Shown here one piece after another: positions 1-4,921 of a stretch of 5,315 bases of DNA (position 1 is its first letter; each line of letters begins with the position of its first letter). Made by a program: the position numbers and the translations under genes. The notes below the pieces were generated by a model, which did no database searches, was not told the origin of the DNA, and worked only from the letters and a program-made list of their open reading frames with translations. Origin of the DNA: Candidatus Brevibacterium intestinigallinarum (GTDB lineage Bacteria; Actinomycetota; Actinomycetes; Actinomycetales; Brevibacteriaceae); NCBI GenBank assembly GCA_019117325.1, contig DWZY01000389.1:1-5315 (forward strand), read 5' to 3'.

Positions 1-1414
1 CGGGTCGGGTGAGGAGGCTCAGCACCAGCGTGACGAGCCCCGAGCCCAGGAGCGCGGCGGCGAATGGCCCCAGCGTGAGCCCGTCCGCGAACGTCGTGAC
101 CGCCAGGGCATGACCGGGATCGAACCCGGCGACGACCAGCCCGTACCCGGCGGCGGACACGAGGCCCGCGACCGAGCCGATGAGGGCTCCCGTCCGCGTC
201 GTGCGGCTCCACAGCCCCAGGAGCACGGGCACCAGAGTCGCTGCGCAGAAGAGATCTGCGATGAGGAAGAGCCGCAGGACGGAGAACCCCTGGAAGGCGA
301 TCGCCGTGGGGATGATCGTCGCGACGACCGTGAGCACCCGCGCTCCCGTGATCCCGAGTCGCGGCGCACGCACGGCGATCGCCGCGGCGATGCCGTTCTG
401 CAGGGTGTCCGCCGTCGAGGCGATGAGGGTGAGCGTGAGGACGAGGATCGCCAGGAGCAGCCACGTGGGCCCGCCCGCCACGAGCGCGAAGAACGGTGCC
501 GGGGGAGACCCGGGGTCCAGACCCAGGACTGCCGCGACGATGCCCACACACCCGGCCGCGACGACGATGGGGAAGCGAGTGAGCGATCCCAGCACGGCGC
601 CGCGGCGCAGTGCGGTGAGGTCGCGGGCGGCCCACACGCGCTGCCAGTAGCCGTTGTGGAACAGCGTCGTCGCGGTGACCGCGATGGCGACGGTGACACC
701 GGCCTCGATGCCGGTCCAGTCGACGGTGAGGAATGCGGAGGCGGGCGGGGCAGGGGTGCTGGCCCCGGCCTCGGCGGTGGTCAGGGGTGCGGTCTCCAGC
801 AGGCCCAGGCCGCGCAGGGCCAGCCAGCCCCCGATGACGATGACGAGAGCGAAGAGCAGCCACGACTGCCAGCGGTCCGTGCCGATCGAGGCGCGCAGCC
901 CACCCACCGCGGTGTAGGCGGCGGTGACGGCCGCGACCGCGATGATGCCGATCCGGGGATCCAGGTCGGAGATGCGGCCGAGCACGCTGCTGACGGCGGT
1001 GAGCTCGGCGGCCAGCGCAGTGAACATGTACAACATCGAGATGAGGAGGACGTAGCCCTGCATACCGGAGCCGAAGCGGAGGCGGACGAACTGGGCGAGG
1101 TCGTAGCCCTCCGGCAGCAGCCGACGCAGGCGGCCGCCCACCAGAAGGAGGCCCACGAGCGGCAGGACGACGCCCACCCCGTAGCCCACGGCGGCGGCGA
1201 TCCCGCCGGAGGCACCGACCTCGGGGGCGGAGAAGAGGATCCAGGAGCCCACGCCCGAGGCGAAGAACGACAGGCCCAGGGCCGTGCCGGACTGGGTGCC
1301 GCGGGCGACGGCGAACTCCTCGACGGATCGGTCTGCTCCCGTGCGCAGGCCCACGAGGAAGAAGCTCGCCAGGGTGAGGGTGAGAATGAGTGCCGTGACG
1401 GCAGTGCTGAGCAT
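1..1414 (-). CDS. Sodium:solute symporter family transporter, candidate thiamine/precursor importer (3' end cut by window edge)
   Basis: This is a Na+-coupled membrane transporter of the SSS family (LeuT fold); 471 residues are visible and the stop lies beyond the left edge. About a dozen hydrophobic helices can be read. Family marks are AYTAVGGLRAS..TD (about 167-180), matching AYTLFGGFLGAS..TD in PutP; NGYWQRVW (254-261); and Ser333-Thr334 in IASTADTLQNG, at the place of the Na2-site Ser/Thr pair of PutP. PutP's Na+-critical Asp55 is replaced by Gly54 in the aligned ASGVGSW stretch, so this is not a proline carrier. The ATG at 1414 is supported by AAGGGA at 1427-1422, seven bases upstream. 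The substrate cannot be read from the protein, but the TPP riboswitch directly upstream points to thiamine or a pyrimidine/thiazole precursor. A Na+ symporter type called ThiV has been proposed from similar contexts. Family confidence is high; substrate confidence is moderate. Confidence 0.9.
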   Translation of the reverse strand, partial: MLSTAVTALILTLTLASFFLVGLRTGADRSVEEFAVARGTQSGTALGLSFFASGVGSWILFSAPEVGASGGIAAAVGYGVGVVLPLVGLLLVGGRLRRLLPEGYDLAQFVRLRFGSGMQGYVLLISMLYMFTALAAELTAVSSVLGRISDLDPRIGIIAVAAVTAAYTAVGGLRASIGTDRWQSWLLFALVIVIGGWLALRGLGLLETAPLTTAEAGASTPAPPASAFLTVDWTGIEAGVTVAIAVTATTLFHNGYWQRVWAARDLTALRRGAVLGSLTRFPIVVAAGCVGIVAAVLGLDPGSPPAPFFALVAGGPTWLLLAILVLTLTLIASTADTLQNGIAAAIAVRAPRLGITGARVLTVVATIIPTAIAFQGFSVLRLFLIADLFCAATLVPVLLGLWSRTTRTGALIGSVAGLVSAAGYGLVVAGFDPGHALAVTTFADGLTLGPFAAALLGSGLVTLVLSLLTRP

Positions 1415-1415
1415 C

Positions 1416-1508
1416 GACGTGTCCCTTCGCCGGCATTACCCGGACAGGTTCGTGCGGTCGACGGCCAGTCAGCCGTCCTCTCAGCCCGGTTCACCGAGCT
1501 CCCGCGTC
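1416..1508 (-). ncRNA. TPP riboswitch (THI element)
   Basis: Read on the minus strand, this has the conserved TPP aptamer parts in order: P2 GCGG/CCGC; the P3 hairpin AGCTCGG, loop TGAA, CCGGGCT; the invariant CTGAGAG pyrimidine-sensing motif; a P3a hairpin GACGGC/GCCGTC typical of actinobacteria; GAACCTGTCCGG, then GTAATGCCGG forming P4/P5; and GCGAAGGGA, the pyrophosphate-sensing strand (1430-1422). A possible P1 pairs GACG (1508-1505) with CGTC (1419-1416), ending two bases before the start codon. The ribosome binding site AAGGGA lies inside the aptamer's 3' strand, so TPP binding should block translation directly with no separate expression platform. It controls the downstream SSS transporter. 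Confidence 0.95.
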
Positions 1509-1523
1509 TGTTGTTCGCCGTCG

Positions 1524-1529
1524 ACTCTA
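1524..1529 (-). promoter_or_regulatory. Possible -10 element for the riboswitch-transporter transcript
   Basis: TAGAGT (1529-1524) matches TATAAT at four of six positions and would start transcription about 10 bases before the aptamer. No convincing -35 hexamer lies 16-18 bases upstream, so this is tentative. Confidence 0.3.
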
Positions 1530-1558
1530 GCCCATGGGGTGGGGACGTGGTTTATCAG

Positions 1559-1581
1559 GCACGATCGGGCGTCGATCGTGC
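1559..1581 (-). terminator. Hairpin after the toxin-antitoxin locus, possible terminator
   Basis: GCACGATCG and CGATCGTGC form a perfect 9-bp stem (1559-1567 with 1573-1581) around a 5-base loop. It lies 20 bases past the toxin stop and upstream of the riboswitch promoter region, where a terminator would insulate the two units. No T tract follows on either strand, so it would be a weak intrinsic terminator, as is common in actinobacteria. A protein-binding site is the alternative. Confidence 0.45.
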
Positions 1582-1601
1582 ACGAGCGCGGCTGGCCGCT
1601 G

Positions 1602-1718
1602 TCAGCGGTAGACCTCGCGACGGTGACCGATGGCGAGCACCATGCGCTGCGCGACAACCCGGTCGAGCTTGCACAACGACTTGAGGGCCGACTGCGAATA
1701 CGTGATCTCGTATTGCAC
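1602..1718 (-). pseudogene. RelE/ParE-family toxin with internal deletion (38 codons left)
   Basis: This reading frame starts at GTG (1718) nine bases after the antitoxin stop. It gives MQYEITYSQSALKSLCKLD at the N-terminus and VLAIGHRREVYR at the C-terminus. The first part matches the beta1/helix1 start of RelE/ParE toxins (xYEIxxSxxAxKxLxKLD). The second matches their usual last strand and tail (V..(I/V)GHRREVY). The toxins normally have about 85 residues; the middle 45 or so, which hold the core sheet and several RelE catalytic Lys/Arg positions, are missing, and the frame is kept across the join near residues 25-27. It is therefore almost certainly inactive as an mRNA nuclease. It lies in the same frame as the antitoxin, and I see no clear ribosome binding site. 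A sequencing or assembly error is unlikely to remove a clean in-frame block. Confidence 0.75.
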
Positions 1719-1727
1719 GAGCGGAGG

Positions 1728-1976
1728 TCAGAGATCGAATTCGGCCATCACGTCAGCGTGAGGTGTGCGCGGATCAGTTTCATTTCGGGCTTCTGCCGCG
1801 GCCCGGATGTCAGCCTGATCCGCGAGTGCCTGCACAGCGCGGTCGTAGAAATCCGGCGACACGACGACTGCGCGGCGTCCCACGCCTCGTGACGTGATCT
1901 CGACCGGTTCGCGCTGCGCAGCAGCGATGTAGTCACTCTGACGCGCTCGGAACTGGGAAAGGGTGATCGAAGTCAT
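1728..1976 (-). CDS. Phd/YefM family type II antitoxin
   Basis: This is an 82-residue antitoxin of the Phd/YefM fold. The N-terminal DNA-binding part carries MTSITLSQFRARQSDYI, then EPVEITSRGVGRRAVVVSPDFYD, the usual (P)VxITxxGxxxAVVVSxxxY core strand and helix. The C-terminal tail DPRTPHADVMAEFDL resembles the tail that wraps and neutralises RelE-type toxins. I start it at the ATG at 1976. The in-frame ATG at 2018 would put a palindromic operator inside the coding region and add residues with no family match (MTIVDNLYKLKHVG). It should repress its own transcription through that operator. The partner toxin gene, nine bases downstream, is internally deleted, so this antitoxin now appears to be an orphan repressor or an anti-addiction factor. 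The family call is firm; the present role is inferred. Confidence 0.9.
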   Translation of the reverse strand: MTSITLSQFRARQSDYIAAAQREPVEITSRGVGRRAVVVSPDFYDRAVQALADQADIRAAAEARNETDPRTPHADVMAEFDL

Positions 1977-1988
1977 GCCTACATGTTT

Positions 1989-2004
1989 CAACTTGTACAA
2001 GTTG
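1989..2004. promoter_or_regulatory. Antitoxin operator palindrome with TGTACA core
   Basis: CAACTTGTACAAGTTG is a perfect 16-bp palindrome centred on TGTACA, 12 bases upstream of the antitoxin ATG. TGTACA is the known core of YefM-YoeB operators, which have a long and a short palindrome about 12 bp apart. A second small palindrome, ACATGT (1981-1986), is centred 13 bp away and may be the accessory site, though its core differs. A weak promoter (TTGTGG, 17-base spacer, AAACAT) would overlap the operator. Confidence 0.75.
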
Positions 2005-2086
2005 TCCACAATGGTCATGGTGCAGCGAGGGTCTATCGGCGCGCCAGTGATCTCATCTGCGGCTCTCCGAGCGCCGTGTCAGAGAC

Positions 2087-2118
2087 CCCGTTGGCTCCTC
2101 CGTCGAGGAGCCAACGGG
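2087..2118 (-). terminator. Terminator hairpin of putP
   Basis: CCCGTTGGCTCCTC and GAGGAGCCAACGGG form a perfect 14-bp stem around a 4-base loop, 13 bases past the putP stop. On the minus strand it is followed by GTCTCTG, only modestly T-rich. Position and stem strength make termination of putP the simplest reading. Confidence 0.8.
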
Positions 2119-2131
2119 CGAAGGTGGCTCG

Positions 2132-3637
2132 TCACACTGCCGCCTTCACCTTCTGGGCCTTCTGGACGGCTGCGGTGAACTCCTCCTCGATCTCCTCATC
2201 GCGGCGGTATGTGGCCAGGGTGACGGCGACCGCAGTGACGAGGGCGAAGACGAAGCCGGGCAGCAGCTCATAGAGGTCGAACAGCCCGCCCTCCGCGGCG
2301 CTCCAGCTGAACACGGTCACAGCACCCACGACCATCGCGGCGAGTGCGCCCCAGTTCGTGAGCTTCCGCCAGTACAGGCTCAGCAGGATGATCGGGCCGA
2401 ACGAAGCGCCGAAGCCCGCCCACGCGAAGCTCACCAGACCCAGGATCGTGTCATTGGGGCTGACGGCCAGGGTCGCCGCGATGATCGCGACAATGAGGAC
2501 GCAGGCGCGGCCCAGCATGACGAGGGTCTTCTCTGCCGGCGGAGTCTTCCGGACCACCGTGAAGATGTCCTCGACCAGTGCGGACGAGCAGACGATGAGC
2601 TGGCTGGAGAACGTGCTCATGATTGCGGCGAGCACGGCGGCCAGCACGAGGCCCGCGATGAGCGGGTGGAGGAGGGCCTGCGACATGAGGAGGACGACAG
2701 CCTCGGGGTCGCCCAGGTCGATGCCGCGCTGCTCGATGTACGCGATGCCGATGAGGCCCGCGAATACCGCGCCGGACAGCGAGATGATCTGCCAGGTGAC
2801 GCCGATCCGACGGGCGCTCGCCGCTTCCTGCGGCTTCCGCAGTGCCATGAATCGCACGACGATGTGGGGCTGGCCGAAATAGCCCAGTCCCCATGCGAGA
2901 CCGGAGAGCACACCGATGACGGTGGCGGACGTGAGGCCCGTGCCGCCGAACACGTCGAAGTGGTCCGGGCCCAGCTGCGTGATGAGCGAGACCGCCTCGC
3001 CCCAGCCGCCCACGGCGACGACCGCGGAGACCGGGACGACGACGAGTGCGACGACCATCATGAGCCCCTGCACGACGTCCGTCAGGGACGCGCCCAGGAA
3101 GCCGCCGAACAGCGTGTAGGCGAGCGTCACGACGGTCACAAGGATCATCCCCACGAGGTAGTCCCCGTTGAACGAGCTCTCGAAGAAGACACCACCGGCG
3201 ACCATGCCGGAGGAGATGTAGAGGGTGAAGAACACGAGGATGATGACGCTCGAGACGATCCGGAGCAGGCGCGAGCGATCGCGCAGTCGGTTCTCGAAGA
3301 AGCTGGGCACGGTGATCGAGTTGCGCGACACCTCTGTGTACGCCCGCAGCCGCGGCGCGACGATGAGCCAGTTGAGGTACGCGCCCAGGGTCAGACCCAC
3401 GGCGATCCAGCCCTCGATGAGACCGGCGACGTAGATGGCACCGGGCAGGCCCATGATGAGCCAGCCGGACATGTCCGAGGCGCCCGCACTGAGCGCTGCG
3501 ACCCAGGGTGGCAGGCCGCGGCCGGCCAGCATGTATCCCTCGTGCCCGCTGGTCCTGCGGTAGGCGAGGTACCCGATCAGCAACATGGCGGCGAAGTACA
3601 GCCCCAGCGCGATGTAGATGAAGATCTGGTCCGACAT
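2132..3637 (-). CDS. putP: Sodium/proline symporter PutP
   Basis: This imports L-proline with Na+ across the cytoplasmic membrane, for nutrition or osmoprotection. The 501 residues match the usual PutP length (about 502 in E. coli), and similarity runs end to end. Visible marks: Arg40 in the first loop; ALSAGASDMSGWL with Asp55 at the same number as the Na+-critical Asp55 of E. coli PutP; LGAYLNW (84-90); AYTLFGGFLGASLTD (173-187); WGLGYFGQPH (249-258); AAIMSTFSSQLIVCSS (337-352), with Ser341-Thr342 matching the Na2-site Ser340-Thr341; and LGLVSFAWAGFGASFGP near the C-terminus. The tail after the last helix is short and charged. The ATG at 3637 is preceded by AGGA with seven bases between. 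It is monocistronic, ended by the hairpin at 2087-2118. No proline catabolism gene (putA) is in view, so an osmotic role cannot be told from a catabolic one. Confidence 0.97.
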   Translation of the reverse strand: MSDQIFIYIALGLYFAAMLLIGYLAYRRTSGHEGYMLAGRGLPPWVAALSAGASDMSGWLIMGLPGAIYVAGLIEGWIAVGLTLGAYLNWLIVAPRLRAYTEVSRNSITVPSFFENRLRDRSRLLRIVSSVIILVFFTLYISSGMVAGGVFFESSFNGDYLVGMILVTVVTLAYTLFGGFLGASLTDVVQGLMMVVALVVVPVSAVVAVGGWGEAVSLITQLGPDHFDVFGGTGLTSATVIGVLSGLAWGLGYFGQPHIVVRFMALRKPQEAASARRIGVTWQIISLSGAVFAGLIGIAYIEQRGIDLGDPEAVVLLMSQALLHPLIAGLVLAAVLAAIMSTFSSQLIVCSSALVEDIFTVVRKTPPAEKTLVMLGRACVLIVAIIAATLAVSPNDTILGLVSFAWAGFGASFGPIILLSLYWRKLTNWGALAAMVVGAVTVFSWSAAEGGLFDLYELLPGFVFALVTAVAVTLATYRRDEEIEEEFTAAVQKAQKVKAAV

Positions 3638-3657
3638 GGGAGTGTCCTGTTCGTGGT

Positions 3658-3710
3658 GATCGGTCGTCGTCGGCCGATCGTACTCGTCGGCGGTGACGGG
3701 CGGCTGTCAC
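3658..3710 (-). promoter_or_regulatory. putP upstream region: possible -10 and two inverted repeats
   Basis: The short putP leader holds TACGAT (3682-3677), a fair -10 element, although no -35 is evident. Two inverted repeats flank it: GTGAC-N8-GTCAC (3693-3710) upstream and GATCGG-N10-CCGATC (3658-3679) across the presumed start of transcription. Either could bind a regulator. I recognise neither, and repeats this short arise by chance in GC-rich DNA. Confidence 0.3.
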
Positions 3711-3732
3711 GTGGTGCGTCTCATGGGCGACG

Positions 3733-3861
3733 TCAGATCGCATGCCCCGAGACGGGGCCCTCCCGGTTGGACTCCCAGCCCAGCTCAGGGGCGACGTATT
3801 GCGCGAACGACTGGAGCAGGCGCGCGTTGAAGTCGACGCCCAGCTGGTCGGGGAACTTCTG
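3733..3861 (-). pseudogene. 3'-end remnant of a second LLM-class oxidoreductase gene copy
   Basis: This frame reads PDQLGVDFNARLLQSFAQYV, then APELGWESN up to GHAI and stop. By hand alignment without gaps it matches the last 39 residues of the LLM oxidoreductase at the right edge at 23 of 39 positions, and 80 of 120 bases including the stop. It has no start codon or ribosome binding site and lies straight after the TGA of the winged-helix gene in the same frame, so it is not expressed as its own protein. It is GC-rich like putP and keeps QLGVDFN, which looks more family-typical than the QLGVAFC of the right-hand copy. It may be the original gene end displaced by the inserted cassette, or the stump of a tandem paralogue. 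Confidence 0.85.
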
Positions 3862-4206
3862 TCACTCAGGCGCGTCTCGCCGAGCTTGGCCACCGCCCTC
3901 TTCATCAACGATTTGCGCTAGGGCAGCAAGATGGGCTTCCAATGCTGACTTTCCTTGAGGTGTGAGGCTCACCCATGTCAAGCGACGTGAGTCGTTTCTC
4001 GCTTCCGAGCTCTCCTTGCGAACTGTGACGAATCCAGCTGTTGTCAGAGTCTTCACGTTCTTTGAGAGGCTGGCATCGCTGAGCTGGAGAGTGTCTCTGA
4101 TGACAGCGAACTCAAGCTCGGCGACCCGGCGCAAGATTCCGCAGATGCGCAGGCGCACCGGAGAGTGGATGATCTCGTTGAACGCTGCCGCGACGGGAGT
4201 GCTCAT
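3862..4206 (-). CDS. Small winged-helix transcriptional regulator (HTH_34/MarR-like)
   Basis: This is a 114-residue DNA-binding protein of the short winged-helix type (PF13601-like), related to MarR and ArsR regulators. HSPVRLRICGILRRVAELEF (14-33) is the first helical part. IRDTLQLSDASLSKNVKTL contains the helix-turn-helix with recognition helix SDASLSKNVKTL. AGFVTVRKESSEARNDSRRL forms the wing, and TWVSLTPQGKSALEAHLAAL is the C-terminal helix. I see no ligand or metal-binding domain. Its ATG overlaps the stop of the membrane-protein gene (ATGA at 4206-4203), so the two are translationally coupled and probably act together, the regulator likely controlling its own operon. Residues after about 100 (EEGGGQARRDAPE) look unlike the family and may come from the join with the LLM remnant. 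The target genes and signal are unknown. Confidence 0.85.
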   Translation of the reverse strand: MSTPVAAAFNEIIHSPVRLRICGILRRVAELEFAVIRDTLQLSDASLSKNVKTLTTAGFVTVRKESSEARNDSRRLTWVSLTPQGKSALEAHLAALAQIVDEEGGGQARRDAPE

Positions 4207-4703
4207 GGGGCGCTCTGATCTTGAGCGAGTTCGATCCTGAGCACTTTGTCATAGCGACGGCCGAGCGCCACCGTGGCCACGAATGCGCCGATGGCCACAG
4301 GGAGAGCCCACCAAAGCGAGATGCCAGCGAGACGAATGATGAGCGCTCCTGCCATGGCGACTGCCAGTACTCCGACCGAAGTTAAGGGCAGGCGCCCACT
4401 ACGCCTGCCGGTCGGCTGAGTGAGCGAGATACCGTAGCGCCGGGAGTAGGCAGTGGTCAGCACGGGTATCGCGATGATTCCCAGGGCGACGAGCGAGATG
4501 CTCAGCGGAGGCGACAGGACCTGCGCCAGGACGAAGACGGACACAATGATGCCGAGGGTCGGGTGGTACCACCATGGCGTCACCACTCGATCAGCCAACC
4601 GCGACCGATCAGCGCTCAGTTGCCCGAGCGCATCGGTCGCTTCGGTTGCGGAGGGCTGTTGTGATTCGTTGCCAGCCGGCTCTGGCGGCAAGTCTCTTTC
4701 CAT
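4203..4703 (-). CDS. Four-helix membrane protein of unknown function
   Basis: This is a 166-residue membrane protein that I cannot assign to a named family. The first 45 or so residues are hydrophilic, acidic and Gln/Ser-rich (probably cytoplasmic). Four hydrophobic segments follow at about 49-64 (IIVSVFVLAQVL), 67-86 (LVALGIIAIPVLTTAY), 107-128 (VGVLAVAMAGALIIRLAGI) and 129-148 (WWALPVAIGAFVATVALG). The loop between helices 2 and 3 is rich in Arg (SRRYGISLTQPTGRRSGR), suggesting an inside location, and the tail is short. Membrane proteins paired with a small winged-helix regulator in actinobacteria are usually co-regulated; that it senses or is controlled through its partner is inference. 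The ATG at 4703 has no good ribosome binding site; a leaderless or weakly initiated message is possible. Base composition is less GC-rich than putP. Confidence 0.85.
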   Translation of the reverse strand: MERDLPPEPAGNESQQPSATEATDALGQLSADRSRLADRVVTPWWYHPTLGIIVSVFVLAQVLSPPLSISLVALGIIAIPVLTTAYSRRYGISLTQPTGRRSGRLPLTSVGVLAVAMAGALIIRLAGISLWWALPVAIGAFVATVALGRRYDKVLRIELAQDQSAP

Positions 4704-4704
4704 G

Positions 4705-4770
4705 TTGGCAAGCGTATCAGAGAGTTGCCGCTATGGAAAAGGACTTGTGGGGCCCATTGGCGTCTGCCAA
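4705..4770 (-). promoter_or_regulatory. Upstream region of the membrane protein/regulator operon with TTGGC/TTGCC repeats
   Basis: This gap carries two inverted repeats sharing a TTGsC half-site: GGCAA-N13-TTGCC (4707-4711 with 4725-4729) and TTGGC-N4-GCCAA (4757-4761 with 4766-4770). The first spans GATACG (4718-4713), the best -10-like hexamer here. Such sites are candidate operators for the winged-helix protein. I cannot identify a firm promoter, and I see no clear terminator for the LLM gene. Confidence 0.3.
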
Positions 4771-4801
4771 GAGTGCCACGCGCCCGAATGGCTTCACGCG
4801 C

Positions 4802-4921
4802 TCAGATCGCGTTTCCCTCGACTTTGCCCTCCCAGTTGGGTTTCCAGCCCAATGCAGGCGCAACGTGCTTCGCGAACGACTCCAAGATATGAACACAAAA
4901 AGCAACACCCAGCTGCGAGGG
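4802..4921 (-). repeat. Diverged direct repeat of the LLM gene end (partner at 3733-3852)
   Basis: The 120 bases ending at this LLM stop align without gaps to 3733-3852 in the same orientation, 80 of 120 identical by hand count. The two copies are 1069 bases apart and enclose the membrane protein/regulator pair. The shared CAGCTGGG near the start of both copies is a possible crossover point. Confidence 0.8.

Larger units (their letters stand above)
3862..4915. other. Putative acquired islet between two LLM gene ends
   Basis: The stretch from the HTH stop to about the CAGCTG in the LLM gene (4910-4915) has lower G+C than its surroundings: 4021-4080 is 30/60, against 44/60 for 3001-3060 in putP. 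It is bounded by two copies of the LLM gene end and carries a self-contained two-gene operon. No integrase, transposase or terminal inverted repeat is present, so arrival by homologous recombination at the conserved gene end is the best reading. The limits are approximate. Confidence 0.45.

Noticed and set aside
781..1494. Minus-strand frame of 237 codons overlapping the riboswitch and transporter
   Set aside because: The other minus frame gives an SSS transporter with many family motifs and a ribosome binding site; this one is Ser/Arg/Pro-rich noise.
110..1684. Long plus-strand open frame (over 500 codons), rich in Arg, Gly, Asp and Glu
   Set aside because: It is antisense to the SSS transporter, riboswitch and toxin region. 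Its composition is that of a GC-rich shadow frame with no recognisable motif, and it runs through the aptamer.
1977..2018. Longer antitoxin start at the ATG at 2018
   Set aside because: It would place the palindromic operator inside the gene and add 14 residues without family similarity; the ATG at 1976 gives the usual length and N-terminus.
2087..2118. Small RNA or attachment site at the strong palindrome
   Set aside because: Its place 13 bases after the putP stop makes a transcription terminator the simpler explanation.
2451..3908. Minus-strand open frame of about 485 codons in another frame through putP and the LLM remnant
   Set aside because: Overlaps PutP almost entirely, is Arg/His/Pro-rich with no family features, and is explained by high third-position GC.
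2666..3958. Plus-strand open frame of about 430 codons opposite putP
   Set aside because: Low-complexity Arg/Asp/Glu/His-rich product on the opposite strand of a clear full-length PutP; a codon-bias artefact.
4717..4908. Small minus-strand frame of 63 codons near the LLM gene end
   Set aside because: It is an out-of-frame reading of the LLM gene end. Its similarity to a frame around 3740-3860 only reflects the duplicated LLM end.
3862..4915. Insertion sequence or integrative element
   Set aside because: No transposase, integrase, terminal inverted repeats or identical target duplications can be seen; only composition and the diverged gene-end copies suggest transfer.
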